A stretch of DNA of 64,000 nt from an uncultured Sphingobium sp. (GTDB taxonomy: Bacteria > Pseudomonadota > Alphaproteobacteria > Sphingomonadales > Sphingomonadaceae), in NCBI GenBank assembly GCA_946885845.1, contig CAMPHJ010000009.1:1-64000 (forward strand), written 5' to 3'. Positions 54,650 through 63,672 of the stretch are shown piece after piece. The translations under genes were made by a program, and so were the position numbers. The notes under the pieces are model-generated. The model was not told where the DNA came from and made no database searches. It was given only the letters and a program-made list of their open reading frames with translations. How positions within the stretch are numbered: position 1 is the first letter of the stretch; every line of letters starts with the position of its first letter.

Positions 54650-55798
54650 TCAATCTTCCTCAATGGCTATGCTGCCCTGATCGATCAGCGCGGCGATCAG
54701 GGTCAGGCATGGCGGCTGATTGGCAAGGTCCGGGCTGGCGAGGACATGGTCCTGCGCACAAATCTGCCGGGCGAACGCGGCGGTCTGACCGCAGCAGTCA
54801 AAGCTTTGCCCATCGGCAAAGAGGATGACGGCATCGTCCGACCCGCGAATGAATGAAAAGCGGCTGGCCGGGTTGCGCAGAATGACGGCGCCTTTGGCGA
54901 GTTGTTCGCGCAGATCGTCGGGCTGGACCGGATATTCGGGACGCCAGTCCGCTTCTGCATATTTCCGGCTGCTATTATATTCCCCGAACCAACGGGCAAA
55001 GCCCTGCGCGTTGAGCAGCTTTTGCGTCATCATCCCGTGCAGCCGGGCGAGCGAGTCCGGCGAAATCTCGCCCGAATTGTCCTGCACATGCAGATCCGGG
55101 TCGGCATAACGGTCGTCGCACCGGATCGTATCGACCAGATGATCGCACCACCCTTCGATCAGTTCGCTTTGGGAAGGCGCGCGAAAACCGATGGAATAGG
55201 TCATGCAGTCGTCGCCCACGGCTATGCCGTCATGGGCGTAACCCGGCGGAACATAAAGGATATCGCCCGGTTCCAAAATCCATTCATCGCTTGCCTCGAA
55301 CGTCGCGAGCAAACGCAGATCGTCATGGGGCAGCAATATGCTCGTCTCATCGCACAGTGGCCCGACCCGCCAGCGGCGCTTGCCCAGTCCCTGCAACAGG
55401 AACACGTCATATTGGTCGAAATGCGGTCCTACCCCGCCCTGATCGCTGGCATAGCTGACCATGACATCATCGATCCGCCAATTAGGCACAAAGCGGAACG
55501 GGTCGATCAGCGCCGCGACATCGGGGACGTGATGATCGACCGCCTGGACGAGCAAGGTCCATGGCGTGCCGCCCAATGTGCTGAAACGCTCCGCCGCGAA
55601 GGGGCCGTGATCCAGCGCCCAATTGTCGCCCGTCCGCTCGATCAGCCGGGATTCGACATCCTCCTCACAGGCCAGCCCAGCCAGTTCGTCAGGGGCGAGG
55701 GGGTTGGCCCACGCCGCCCACGGGTTGCGGATGAGCAGCGGCTTTTTTTGCCAATAATCCCGAAGGAAACGGTCGATATCGAAATTATGAAGTTGCAT
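54650..55798 (-). CDS. JmjC/cupin-4 oxygenase, RoxA-like
   Basis: A 2-oxoglutarate- and iron-dependent oxygenase of 382 aa like E. coli YcfD/RoxA, which hydroxylates an arginine of ribosomal protein L16. The iron ligands are His126 and Asp128 ([15 protein letters not shown]) and His189 ([12 protein letters not shown]). The C-terminal half carries the dimerisation and winged-helix-like segments of this family. The ATG at 55798 is used, without a strong ribosome-binding site. It is followed two bases later by the rluE-like gene. L16 as target is inferred from the family. Confidence 0.88.
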   Translation of the reverse strand: MQLHNFDIDRFLRDYWQKKPLLIRNPWAAWANPLAPDELAGLACEEDVESRLIERTGDNWALDHGPFAAERFSTLGGTPWTLLVQAVDHHVPDVAALIDPFRFVPNWRIDDVMVSYASDQGGVGPHFDQYDVFLLQGLGKRRWRVGPLCDETSILLPHDDLRLLATFEASDEWILEPGDILYVPPGYAHDGIAVGDDCMTYSIGFRAPSQSELIEGWCDHLVDTIRCDDRYADPDLHVQDNSGEISPDSLARLHGMMTQKLLNAQGFARWFGEYNSSRKYAEADWRPEYPVQPDDLREQLAKGAVILRNPASRFSFIRGSDDAVILFADGQSFDCCGQTAAFARQICAQDHVLASPDLANQPPCLTLIAALIDQGSIAIEED

Positions 55799-55849
55799 GA
55801 ATGCTCGCGAAGCTGACCGGGCCACCCGTGCCGCCGCCAGCGGTCAATG

Positions 55850-56326
55850 TCAAAGCGGTTGCTGCGCCGCGCGGCGCTTCGTCCTGATCAGTCGGACCAG
55901 CGTTTCGTCCAGCGTGGACAGGAAACGCGACCGATCCGCCTTGCTGAAGGCGGCAGGCCCGCCGACATTGTCGCCGCCCGCCCGCAGATCAGCCATGATC
56001 GCGCGAACCGCGATGGCGTTGCCGATCGATGCGGTGGTGAATCGTTTGCCCGTAGGCGCGATCACCACGCCACTCATTTTCAACGAACGGTCCGCCAGCA
56101 ATATGTCGGCGGTTATGACGATCGTGCCGTCCGTCACGCGCTCCGCGACCCAGTCATCCGCCGCGTCGAATCGATCGCCGACCACCGTCCGGCTGATCAG
56201 GGGGTGGGTGGGAATTCGGATAGGGCTGTTGCTGACCACCATGACAGGCACGTCATGGCGAAGCGCGACCTTGTATATTTCGTCCTTCACCGGACAGGCG
56301 TCGGCGTCGACCAGTATCTGGATCAT
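55850..56326 (-). CDS. YaiI/YqxD (DUF188) protein
   Basis: A 158-aa protein of the UPF0178/YaiI family with the N-terminal motif ILVDADACPVKDEIYKVA and the later ADILLADRSLKMSGVVIAPT stretch. Members have a PIN-like nuclease fold and no settled function. The ATG at 56326 is preferred over a TTG at 56332; no clear ribosome-binding site is seen. It lies between the CDP-alcohol transferase and RoxA-like genes, all on the minus strand. Confidence 0.88.
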   Translation of the reverse strand: MIQILVDADACPVKDEIYKVALRHDVPVMVVSNSPIRIPTHPLISRTVVGDRFDAADDWVAERVTDGTIVITADILLADRSLKMSGVVIAPTGKRFTTASIGNAIAVRAIMADLRAGGDNVGGPAAFSKADRSRFLSTLDETLVRLIRTKRRAAQQPL

Positions 56327-56356
56327 GGGCAAGCGGCGATCAGGCGGGGCCGCATG

Positions 56357-57040
56357 TCATTGCGCGCCCCGGTCGGTTTGCGCCAGCCGCCGCCCGGTGA
56401 CCAGGGTCTGGATGATGAACAGCAGGATCAGGATGGTCCCCGCGGTCCCCACGAAAATATCGAAGCCCGACACCCTGCCAAACAGTCCGGGGCCGGACCC
56501 CAGCACCATCATCATCAACGTCAGCGCAATCAGAATCAGCCGCAATTCTGTAGGCCCGGCGGCAAGGTAGGACAGTTTGAATTCGCCAATCACGCGGGCG
56601 GACAGATAAGCGTGGATCGACAGCAACAGATAGCCCGCCAGCGCGACCATCGCGATGTCCATGGTCACATAGGGGCTAAGGCCGATACCGGCCAGAATCA
56701 GTAATGTCGCAAGTCCATCGCAGCTATGATCGATGAAATAGCCGTAGGATGGACGTTCGATCCGCCGATAGCGCGCGATGCTGCCGTCCATCGAGTCGCC
56801 GAACCACTGGATGAAATAGCCAGCGATGGCGACCAATAGCCAGGACGGGTTAAGGGCGCTGGCAACATAGCCCAGGAAGATCATGAACGCACCGACCATG
56901 CCCAGAAATGTCAGGCGGTCCGGCGTAACCCAGCGAGGCATCCGGCTGCACAGCCAGGTGAGCAATTGGCGTTCCCGCGCGGCGAGCCAGTTTTCCTGAA
57001 TTCTCGAAAGCGAAGGGGCATTCTGTAATGGCATTGTCAT
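56357..57040 (-). CDS. CDP-alcohol phosphatidyltransferase family protein
   Basis: An integral membrane enzyme of 227 aa that would transfer a phosphatidyl or phospho-alcohol group from a CDP-linked donor. The full family motif is present as Asp82-x2-Asp85-Gly-x2-Ala-Arg (GDSMDGSIAR), then Gly100-x3-Asp104-x3-Asp108 (GYFIDHSCDG). About six hydrophobic helices surround it. The ATG at 57040 has no strong ribosome-binding site. The alcohol (glycerol phosphate, inositol, choline or another) cannot be told. It is probably involved in phospholipid synthesis. Confidence 0.9.
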   Translation of the reverse strand: MTMPLQNAPSLSRIQENWLAARERQLLTWLCSRMPRWVTPDRLTFLGMVGAFMIFLGYVASALNPSWLLVAIAGYFIQWFGDSMDGSIARYRRIERPSYGYFIDHSCDGLATLLILAGIGLSPYVTMDIAMVALAGYLLLSIHAYLSARVIGEFKLSYLAAGPTELRLILIALTLMMMVLGSGPGLFGRVSGFDIFVGTAGTILILLFIIQTLVTGRRLAQTDRGAQ

Positions 57041-57115
57041 ATCATCTTATGAAACGATGAGCGCCGATGAGCAACCTGCGAAATCCTGCCGCCGGGCATG
57101 TGGGCGGGCGGGCCG

Positions 57116-57985
57116 CTATCGAATGAGTGCGCGGTAGGCGGACGGAGAGCGGCCGACCTGCTGTCGGAAAGCGGCGCAAAAGGCAGGCGCACCTGAATAG
57201 CCCAGGTCCCGCGCTATGTCCACCAGGGGGCGCCGCTCGTTTCCGCCCAGCAGCGCCTTTGCCCGCCGCATCCTTGCCTGGCGCGTGAATGCGCCCGGCC
57301 CGATGCCCATCATGTCGCGAAAGCAGCGCATGAAATGATAACGGCTAAGGCCGCACGATGCTGCCAGCATATCGACGTCCGGCGGCGGGCCGGGAGCGTC
57401 GATCCGTTCCAGCACCCGGCGCAACATGCGCGGCGTCAGGCCGCCCTTGCGACGATGCGCTCGCAACTCTGCCCCCGTCAGATAGCGTCGAAGGTCGATC
57501 AGCAAGGTGGCGACCAGCGATTCTGCCAAGCCGGGGCTGTCCGCTTGCGGCTGTTCCGCCTCACTCGCCAGACGCAGCATCGCGTCCTCCATCGCCTGCG
57601 ACCTGATGTCGAAACAGGCGGCGAGCGCGGCTTGGCCCAGTGGCTCTGCGCCCAGCGCAGGCTCGATCCGCCAGTCTTCAAACCGGCATCGCAGCGTGTG
57701 GAACGATCCGCCCGACACGCGCATTTCCATCGGTGTGCCCGCCGGGCGAAAACCCAGCGCGCCGAAACGGATGAAGGGTGAACGCTCATTGCCCGCCAGC
57801 CGACCCTCCGACCCGTCCAGCAGGCGCGAAAGGCCAAGCGAAAGGATCGCTTGCGTTTCCGTGACCACCACCGTTTCGGCTTCTACTTCTGGAAAGGCGC
57901 ATAGTTCGATCAGCACGCCGGGCAGGGCAATGTGCCCCTGCACCAGATCCTTGCTCCGTTGCGCGTCGATAATGTGGATCGCCAT
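57116..57985 (-). CDS. AraC-family transcriptional regulator
   Basis: A 289-aa regulator with a variable N-terminal ligand domain and a C-terminal AraC double helix-turn-helix (DVDMLAASCGLSRYHFMRCF and DIARDLGYSGAPAFCAAFRQ, ending QQVGRSPSAYR). The ATG at 57985, with GGAG seven bases upstream, is preferred over starts at 57997 and 58021. It is divergent to the SDR-mutase operon, with 117 bp between the starts, and is the obvious candidate for its regulator. Confidence 0.92.
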   Translation of the reverse strand: MAIHIIDAQRSKDLVQGHIALPGVLIELCAFPEVEAETVVVTETQAILSLGLSRLLDGSEGRLAGNERSPFIRFGALGFRPAGTPMEMRVSGGSFHTLRCRFEDWRIEPALGAEPLGQAALAACFDIRSQAMEDAMLRLASEAEQPQADSPGLAESLVATLLIDLRRYLTGAELRAHRRKGGLTPRMLRRVLERIDAPGPPPDVDMLAASCGLSRYHFMRCFRDMMGIGPGAFTRQARMRRAKALLGGNERRPLVDIARDLGYSGAPAFCAAFRQQVGRSPSAYRALIR

Positions 57986-58102
57986 GATCGGCTCCATTAT
58001 GAAATCGTGCGGTATATTCATGGATCGTGCGCCAATCCGCAAGGGTCAGATTGGCCGGGTCGGCAGCTTGCTGTAAATTGCGCGGATAAATCAGGAGAGA
58101 GA

Positions 58103-59062
58103 ATGTCAAACCACAGCAGCGCCGCTGTGCCGACCGCCGACGATATTTTGCGCGGCGTCGATCTGGCCGGGCGCACCGCTATCGTTACCGGCTCTTCGTC
58201 CGGCGTGGGCGTGGCCATCGCGTCTGCTCTGGCCAAGGCGGGGGCGGAGGTCACACTGGCGGTGCGCGATGTCGCGGCTGGCGCGCAGACTGCTGATGCG
58301 ATCGCTGCCGCGACCGATGGACGCACCCGTCCCAGCGTGGAAGCGGTCGATCTGCTGTCCATGGAATCGGTCCGGGCCTTTACCGCGCGGTGGGGCGAGC
58401 GCCGCCCGATTGACCTGCTGGTCAACAATGCCGGCCTTATGGGACCGCCGCTGACCCGCACGAAGGACGGGTTTGAAAGCCAGATGGCGGTCAATTATTT
58501 TGCCCCGTTCCTGCTGTCGGAACTGCTGCTGCCCAACCTGGCCGCGCGCAGGGGCCGGGTGGTGATCGTCTCATCCGGCTCGCATCATCTTGCGGAACTG
58601 AGGCTGGACGACCTGAATTACGAACGGCGCGCCTATGAAAAGTTCGAAGCCTATGGCCACGCCAAGCTGTGCGCCAACCTGCTGGCCGTGGAATATAGCC
58701 GCCGCCATGCACCGCAGGGCGTAACCATGAACGCGTGCACGCCAGGCGGGGTCATGACCAATCTGGGTCGCCATGTCACTTTTCAGGACGCCGTTCGGCT
58801 GGGCTGGGTGAATGAGGATGGCACCTTGCCGCAAGGCAGCATGAAGACGGTGGAAGAAGGCGCGGCGACGCCGGTATGGGCCGCTGTCGCACTGGAATTG
58901 GCAGGACGGGGCGGCCTGTATCTGGAGGATTGCGCCATTGCGCCGATATGGTCGCCGCCCATGCCATCCGGGTGGGGCGTCACCGCCGCCTCGCTCGACC
59001 CCGGCAATGCGCGCCGCCTGTGGGACGTTGCCGAACCTCTGATCCTGAAGGAAGTCGCATGA
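58103..59062 (+). CDS. Short-chain dehydrogenase, retinol-dehydrogenase-like
   Basis: An SDR of 319 aa, longer than the classical type, with TGSSSGVG near residue 29, NNAGLMGPP near 116 and the catalytic YGHAK near 189. The insertions and the LNYERRAYEKFEAYGHAKLC segment place it near WW-oxidoreductase/retinol dehydrogenase-like SDRs. AGGAG precedes the ATG at 58103. The stop overlaps the acyl-CoA mutase start by four bases, so it is co-translated with a B12 enzyme. It may oxidise a hydroxyacyl or alcohol group before or after the carbon-skeleton rearrangement. Confidence 0.92.
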   Translation: MSNHSSAAVPTADDILRGVDLAGRTAIVTGSSSGVGVAIASALAKAGAEVTLAVRDVAAGAQTADAIAAATDGRTRPSVEAVDLLSMESVRAFTARWGERRPIDLLVNNAGLMGPPLTRTKDGFESQMAVNYFAPFLLSELLLPNLAARRGRVVIVSSGSHHLAELRLDDLNYERRAYEKFEAYGHAKLCANLLAVEYSRRHAPQGVTMNACTPGGVMTNLGRHVTFQDAVRLGWVNEDGTLPQGSMKTVEEGAATPVWAAVALELAGRGGLYLEDCAIAPIWSPPMPSGWGVTAASLDPGNARRLWDVAEPLILKEVA

Positions 59063-60780
59063 ACCGTCCTGTCAGCGCATTTGCCCCGGCCAATGACAAT
59101 ATCATCGCCGAGACCGAACGATGGCAGGCGGAAACGCGCGCGCCCTTCGTCGCGGCGCAGCCGGAGCGTCGCGATCCCTTCGTCACCCAGGCGCTCAAAT
59201 GGCCGATCAAGCCGCTCTACACGCCTGCCGATCTGGACGCGGTGGGTTTCGACTATCTGAAGGATCTGGGTTTTCCGGGAGAATATCCCTTTACTCGGTC
59301 CACCCGGCCAAACGGCCACCGCTCCGGTTTCTGGACGATGACGCAGGTCACTGGCTTTGGCAAAGGCGAGGACTGGGCGAAGCGGGCGCGCTTCATGTTG
59401 GATCAGGGCCTGTCCGGCCTGATCCTGGAATATGATCTTGCCACCACCAATGGCTATGACAGCGACGACCCGATGGTAGAAGGCGAAGTGGGGCGCGCAG
59501 GCATGGCGCTCGACAGTCTGGAAGATCTGGAAAACGCGTTCGACTTGCCGTTCGACAAGCTCAAATATCTCATGAGCGTTTGTAACGCGCCGCAGCCGGT
59601 GAACCTGGCCATGATCATTGCCGCGCTGGAGAAAAAGGGCGTTGATCCCAGGGATTTCGTTCTTCACATCGTCAACGGCATCCTGATCGAATATACCTGT
59701 GTCGGGCGTTACATCTATCCGCCCGAACATGGCCTTCGCATCGCGACCGACGCGATTGAATATATCATCCGCCATCATCCGAACTGGGCGCCCCTGTCCA
59801 TCATTTCCGCCCAGCTTCAGCCTGCCAAGGCGAACCCCGTGCAGGAGATCGCGTTCAGCCTTGCGATATGCTGCGCCTATATTGACGCGACGCTGGAACG
59901 CGGTTTGGACATCGACACGGTCGCGCCTTACCTCAACCATTTCGTCGTCAATGTGGACATGGATTTCTTCGAAGGCATCTGCAAGCTGCGGGCCTTCCGC
60001 AAATGCTGGGCGCGGCTGATGAAGGAACGCTATGGCGCCACCCGGCCCGAAGCGCTCAAGATTCGGCTTATGACGTCGCCAACCACGATCGCGCTGACGC
60101 TTCAGCAGCCGCTCAATAATATCGGCCGTCTCGCCATCATGGCGACCGCCTGCGCGCTGGGCGGCGCGGGCGAGAATATGACTACGCCGCTCCATGATGA
60201 AGCCCATTCGCTGCCCGCTGAAGAAGCGATCCGGGTCGGCGCGGCGTTGCAGCACATTGTCGCGCATGAAACCGGCGTGGCGGAAACGATCGATCCGCTC
60301 GCCGGGTCCTATTATGTCGAAACCCTGACCAAACAGATGGAGGATGCGGCCTTTGCGGAGATGGAAAAGATCTTCGCCATGGGCGGTGCGGTCAAGGCGA
60401 TCGAGACCGGCTATTTCCAGCGCGCTCTGGGCCGCGAACAATATGAACGGAACAAGGATCTGGAGGAAGGCCGCCGCAAATGGGTGGGCGTCAACCATCT
60501 CGTCCTGCCGGAGGAAAAGCGGGAAATCGAAATCTTCCGCCTGAACGATGATATGGAGGAGCAGCAGGTCGAAAAGGTCCGCGCGCTCCGTGCCCGGCGC
60601 GACCAGCCTGCGGTCGACGCCGCGCTCGACAAGGTGCGCGAAGCGGCGCGCAATGGCGACAACCTGGTCCCTGTGTGTCTGGCAGCGGTGAAGCTCTACG
60701 CCACGCACGGCGAACTGTGTAACGCTATGCGCGACGTGTTCGGCGTCCACACTCCCGACAGCCAGCTTGCAGGAGTTTGA
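59059..60780 (+). CDS. Coenzyme-B12 acyl-CoA mutase, large subunit (divergent)
   Basis: The catalytic subunit of a methylmalonyl-CoA mutase-family enzyme, 573 aa, the size of isobutyryl- or 2-hydroxyisobutyryl-CoA mutase large subunits. The fold is recognisable from GYDSDDPMVEGEVGRAGMAL, NGILIEYTCVGRYIYPP and ETGVAETIDPLAGSYYVETL. The active site is unusual. By hand alignment, Tyr89 of the Propionibacterium enzyme is Val97, Arg207 is Val215, His244 is Gln252 and the CoA-contacting Arg82 and Arg87 are Gly90 and Thr95. A carboxylated substrate such as methylmalonyl-CoA is therefore unlikely. It overlaps the SDR stop by four bases and is followed by the B12 subunit and MeaB, so it is probably an active B12 enzyme. 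Confidence 0.92.
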   Translation: MNRPVSAFAPANDNIIAETERWQAETRAPFVAAQPERRDPFVTQALKWPIKPLYTPADLDAVGFDYLKDLGFPGEYPFTRSTRPNGHRSGFWTMTQVTGFGKGEDWAKRARFMLDQGLSGLILEYDLATTNGYDSDDPMVEGEVGRAGMALDSLEDLENAFDLPFDKLKYLMSVCNAPQPVNLAMIIAALEKKGVDPRDFVLHIVNGILIEYTCVGRYIYPPEHGLRIATDAIEYIIRHHPNWAPLSIISAQLQPAKANPVQEIAFSLAICCAYIDATLERGLDIDTVAPYLNHFVVNVDMDFFEGICKLRAFRKCWARLMKERYGATRPEALKIRLMTSPTTIALTLQQPLNNIGRLAIMATACALGGAGENMTTPLHDEAHSLPAEEAIRVGAALQHIVAHETGVAETIDPLAGSYYVETLTKQMEDAAFAEMEKIFAMGGAVKAIETGYFQRALGREQYERNKDLEEGRRKWVGVNHLVLPEEKREIEIFRLNDDMEEQQVEKVRALRARRDQPAVDAALDKVREAARNGDNLVPVCLAAVKLYATHGELCNAMRDVFGVHTPDSQLAGV

Positions 60781-60784
60781 CGAG

Positions 60785-61213
60785 ATGCAGGAACAGCCAA
60801 ACCGCCGCCTTCGCGTGCTGCTCGCCAAGCTGGGCATGGACACCCACACTGTCGGCGTCACCATCATCGGCCATGCCCTGCGCGAAGCAGGAATGGAGGT
60901 GATCTTCACCGGCCTGAAGCAGACGCCCGAAATGGTCGCCGCCGCCGCCATTCAGGAGGATGTCGACGTGGTGGGCATTTCCACTTTGTCGGCTGGGCAC
61001 ACGCGCAGCTTGCCCAAGCTGGCGCGGCTGCTGCGTGAGCAGGGCGGCGGGGACAAGTTGTTGCTGGCAGGTGGCGTCATTCCGCAGGAGGATCAGCCGT
61101 TCCTGCAGGAAGCGGGCGTGCACAAGATATTCACCATGGGCGCGGACACGCGCGACATCGTCCAATATCTGGAACAATGGTGGGCCGGGAAACAGGCTTC
61201 GGAAGCGGCCTGA
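60785..61213 (+). CDS. B12-binding small subunit of acyl-CoA mutase
   Basis: A 142-aa cobalamin-binding domain protein. The base-off/His-on signature DxHxxG is Asp19-Thr-His21-Thr-Val-Gly24 (LGMDTHTVGV). Further B12-contact segments are GISTLSAGH and LLAGGVIPQEDQ. It matches the C-terminal domain of methylmalonyl-CoA mutase as a stand-alone subunit, as in isobutyryl- and 2-hydroxyisobutyryl-CoA mutases. The ATG at 60785 starts four bases after the large-subunit stop, with AGGAG 12 bases upstream. It pairs with the large subunit to hold adenosylcobalamin. Confidence 0.95.
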   Translation: MQEQPNRRLRVLLAKLGMDTHTVGVTIIGHALREAGMEVIFTGLKQTPEMVAAAAIQEDVDVVGISTLSAGHTRSLPKLARLLREQGGGDKLLLAGGVIPQEDQPFLQEAGVHKIFTMGADTRDIVQYLEQWWAGKQASEAA

Positions 61214-61217
61214 ACGA

Positions 61218-62174
61218 ATGGACGATATCGCGCAAGGGGTGCTGGACGGCGTCGTCGCCGCTGGTGCGCGCGCCATCCGCTGGCTGGACGATCGCGACCC
61301 ACGTGGTGCGGATCTGGTGCGACGCATCTTCCCCGCGACCGGGCGCGCGCAGATTGTTGGCGTCACCGGTCCACCGGGCGCGGGCAAGTCCACCCTGACC
61401 GACATGCTGGTGACGGAACTGCGCGGCAGGGATTTGCGCGTCGGGGTCATCGCCGTCGATCCGTCCAGCCCCTTCACCGGCGGGGCGATTCTGGGTGACC
61501 GGGTGCGAATGGCCCGCCACGCGCTCGATCCCGGCGTGTTCATCCGTTCGCTTGGCACGCGCGGGCAAGCGGGCGGATTGTCGCGGTCGACCCATGACGC
61601 CTGCCTGGTTCTGGATGCGATGGGGTATGACATCGTGATTGTAGAGACCGTCGGCGTCGGGCAGGATGAAATCGACATCGTCAACCTGGCCCACACCACC
61701 ATCATTGTCGGCGTGCCCGGTTTGGGCGACGAAGTGCAAGCCGTGAAGGCGGGCCTGATGGAAGCGGGTGAGATATTCGTCATCAACAAGGCTGACCGTG
61801 ACGGCTATCAAGCGACACAGCGCCAATATGAATTGATGCTCCACCTGCGCGAACAGGCGGCGGTGGCGCGGGATGCAGGCTGGTCCGCTCCGCTGCTGCG
61901 CGCTGTTGCGACCAGTGGTGAAGGTGGCAAGGAAATTGCCGATGCCATCTTCGCGCACCGTGCCGCGTTGGAAGCGCGCGACGGCTTCGCCCGACGATCG
62001 GGCCTGCGCGAAAGGGAGCAGACGTTGGGCATCCTGCGTGAACAGCTGGCCGCGCGGACGCTGTGCGCAAAGGGTCAGGCCGTGCTGGCGGATGTAGAAG
62101 CCCGGCGCATCGACCCTTATACCGCCGCCGGGACCCTGCTGGCGCTGATCGACGGAAAGGATGGCCCTGCATGA
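61218..62174 (+). CDS. meaB: MeaB/ArgK-family G-protein chaperone of B12 mutase
   Basis: A G3E-family GTPase of 318 aa that loads and protects adenosylcobalamin in acyl-CoA mutases. The P-loop GPPGAGKST is at residues 51-59. The switch and base-binding motifs follow: VDPSSPFTGGAILGDRVRM, ETVGVGQDEIDIV and NKADRDG. It follows the small subunit by four bases and overlaps the EthD-like gene by four, so it is part of the same operon. Its dedicated presence supports the view that the unusual mutase is catalytically active and B12-dependent. Confidence 0.95.
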   Translation: MDDIAQGVLDGVVAAGARAIRWLDDRDPRGADLVRRIFPATGRAQIVGVTGPPGAGKSTLTDMLVTELRGRDLRVGVIAVDPSSPFTGGAILGDRVRMARHALDPGVFIRSLGTRGQAGGLSRSTHDACLVLDAMGYDIVIVETVGVGQDEIDIVNLAHTTIIVGVPGLGDEVQAVKAGLMEAGEIFVINKADRDGYQATQRQYELMLHLREQAAVARDAGWSAPLLRAVATSGEGGKEIADAIFAHRAALEARDGFARRSGLREREQTLGILREQLAARTLCAKGQAVLADVEARRIDPYTAAGTLLALIDGKDGPA

Positions 62175-62776
62175 CCAAGAGCATTTGCGCCCTGGTCCAC
62201 CGGCCCGATTCCACGCGGGCCGCGTTCCATGCCTATTATGAGGATCAACATGCCCCACTGGGCGCGCGCCATTTCCCGTTCACGCGCTATGCCCGAAATC
62301 ACATCGTGGGTGGTGACGTGCCGGACTATGACACCATCAGCGAGTTTTGGGCTGACGACATTGCCGCCGCCGCCGCGCTGATGAACGGCCCGGTGGGCGA
62401 CATCATGCGGGCTGACGAGGAAAAATTCATGGACCGCAGCCGCATCGCGTCGGCGGGGGTGGAGGAATATGCGCTGTCATCGGGCGAACCCGCCACAGCG
62501 GACGGCGCGCGCACCGCTTTCCTGATCGATGTTGCGGGCGACCGGGGCGACCGGCGCGAACATATTCTGTCCTGGGCGCGGATGGTCGCTTTGGAAAGTG
62601 CTGGCGTTTCCCTCGACTTCACGAATTCTTGGGGCGATCCACGATTCCCCGCTGCCGTTGTGTTATGGATGCCCGGTCATGTCCAGTTGAGCGACCCTCC
62701 GCCGGGGGCTACCGTCCGCCGCCTGATCCTGCATCGCGTGGAAACGCCTGCCGCGCAGCTGTTATCTTCAAGATAG
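62171..62776 (+). CDS. EthD-like ferredoxin-fold protein
   Basis: A 201-aa protein with an N-terminal EthD-like dimeric alpha-beta barrel (ALVHRPDSTRAAFHAYYEDQ, then HAPLGARHFPFTRYARNHIV). The middle is less conserved, and a second related half is possible (SWARMVALESAGVSLDFTNS, VVLWMPGHVQ). EthD-type proteins include accessory proteins of P450 ether cleavage, monooxygenase-like and isomerase-like enzymes. It overlaps meaB by four bases and ends the rightward operon; its 3' end overlaps the convergent SnoaL-like gene by nine bases. The exact step is unknown. Confidence 0.82.
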   Translation: MTKSICALVHRPDSTRAAFHAYYEDQHAPLGARHFPFTRYARNHIVGGDVPDYDTISEFWADDIAAAAALMNGPVGDIMRADEEKFMDRSRIASAGVEEYALSSGEPATADGARTAFLIDVAGDRGDRREHILSWARMVALESAGVSLDFTNSWGDPRFPAAVVLWMPGHVQLSDPPPGATVRRLILHRVETPAAQLLSSR

Positions 62777-63217
62777 ATCGACGCGGATGCGGGAAAGGCG
62801 CGTGGCCTGAATGCGCCAGCCGTCGCCCAGCCGCACGTAGCTTTCATGATAATGGCCATAACCGTGCATGAACCGGAACGGCAGGATCGATCCCTCCGGC
62901 ACCCACAGCTTGTCTTCCATGGCCCAGATGCCGGTCGCCTCGTCTGCTGATTGGAACTGGATTTCGGCCATATGACCATGGTGGACGGTCACGACATTGT
63001 CCAACATGGCGGACAGGCCAGCGACATAGGCTTCGCTACCATGGATCAACATCGCGTCGTTGCGTTCACCCGATGAGTCCCGGAAGTCGGCGATCAGGTC
63101 CGGGGCAAAGACCGCGCGGTGGCCAGCCCAATCCTTGCTGTCCAAGGTGCGGAAATAACGGGCTTTCAGCGCCTTTATCTCCTGCAGGGCGATCAGCCTG
63201 TCGATATCGTTCAGCAT
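62768..63217 (-). CDS. SnoaL-like/NTF2-fold protein (first)
   Basis: A 149-aa cone-shaped NTF2-fold protein of the SnoaL-like group (IDRLIALQEIKALKARYFRT, with VTVHHGHMAEIQFQ and WAMEDKLWVPEG). The ATG at 63217 has AGGGTG upstream; a GTG at 63223 is an alternative. It follows the second SnoaL gene on the same strand with two bases between, and its 3' end overlaps the EthD-like gene. Members act as cyclases, isomerases, dehydratases or small-molecule binding proteins. Trp/His/Asp residues that could form a pocket are present, but the role is open. Confidence 0.85.
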   Translation of the reverse strand: MLNDIDRLIALQEIKALKARYFRTLDSKDWAGHRAVFAPDLIADFRDSSGERNDAMLIHGSEAYVAGLSAMLDNVVTVHHGHMAEIQFQSADEATGIWAMEDKLWVPEGSILPFRFMHGYGHYHESYVRLGDGWRIQATRLSRIRVDLS

Positions 63218-63219
63218 GC

Positions 63220-63672
63220 TCACCCTAAATCCGCGTCACCGGCGGCGAGCACGCCCGGATCTCCATGATGGAGGAACCACAGGGCATCACGCCGGACGAT
63301 GCGCCAGCCTTCGGGTCGGCGCTGCCACTTGTCGATATATTCTCCGGTCGAATCGAATATCGGGCCGACCGGGTCATCCTCGCGTTGGTGACGGGCCTGG
63401 ACATAAGCGCGGCTGACCGCCTGATCGCCGTCCACGTCGATCAGCAAGCTGCCGATCAGATGCTGCGTATTGCCGCATATATCCAGGAACCGGCGCATCT
63501 GGGCACGTAGTGCCGCCATGCCCTGCTGCTCCCCCACGCCATAGTGAAACGTCAGGTCGTCTGCGAACACGTCGCTCAGATCGTCCCAGCGCTTCTGGTC
63601 CAATATTCGGGCAAAGCGGCTGAGGCCTCGCGCGATTTCCCGTTCGTCCAGCAATGATTGCAAATCTGTCAT
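63220..63672 (-). CDS. SnoaL-like/NTF2-fold protein (second)
   Basis: A 150-aa paralogue-like NTF2-fold protein (LLDEREIARGLSRFARILDQ, VFADDLTFHYGVGEQQGM, WRIVRRDALWFLHHGDP). Its ATG overlaps the stop of the upstream SDR by one base (TGATG), and the first SnoaL gene follows two bases after its stop. Two adjacent NTF2-fold genes suggest a heteromeric complex or two steps on related intermediates. Confidence 0.85.
   Translation of the reverse strand: MTDLQSLLDEREIARGLSRFARILDQKRWDDLSDVFADDLTFHYGVGEQQGMAALRAQMRRFLDICGNTQHLIGSLLIDVDGDQAVSRAYVQARHQREDDPVGPIFDSTGEYIDKWQRRPEGWRIVRRDALWFLHHGDPGVLAAGDADLG

Noticed and set aside
59059..60780. Naming the mutase as methylmalonyl-CoA mutase for propionate metabolism
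   Set aside because: The carboxylate-binding Arg and catalytic His are replaced, the B12 domain is separate and no propionyl-CoA carboxylase or epimerase is nearby.
58783..60951. A 722-codon open frame antisense to the acyl-CoA mutase
   Set aside because: It mirrors the coding strand of a clearly recognised gene in GC-rich DNA, has no family resemblance and no ribosome-binding site.
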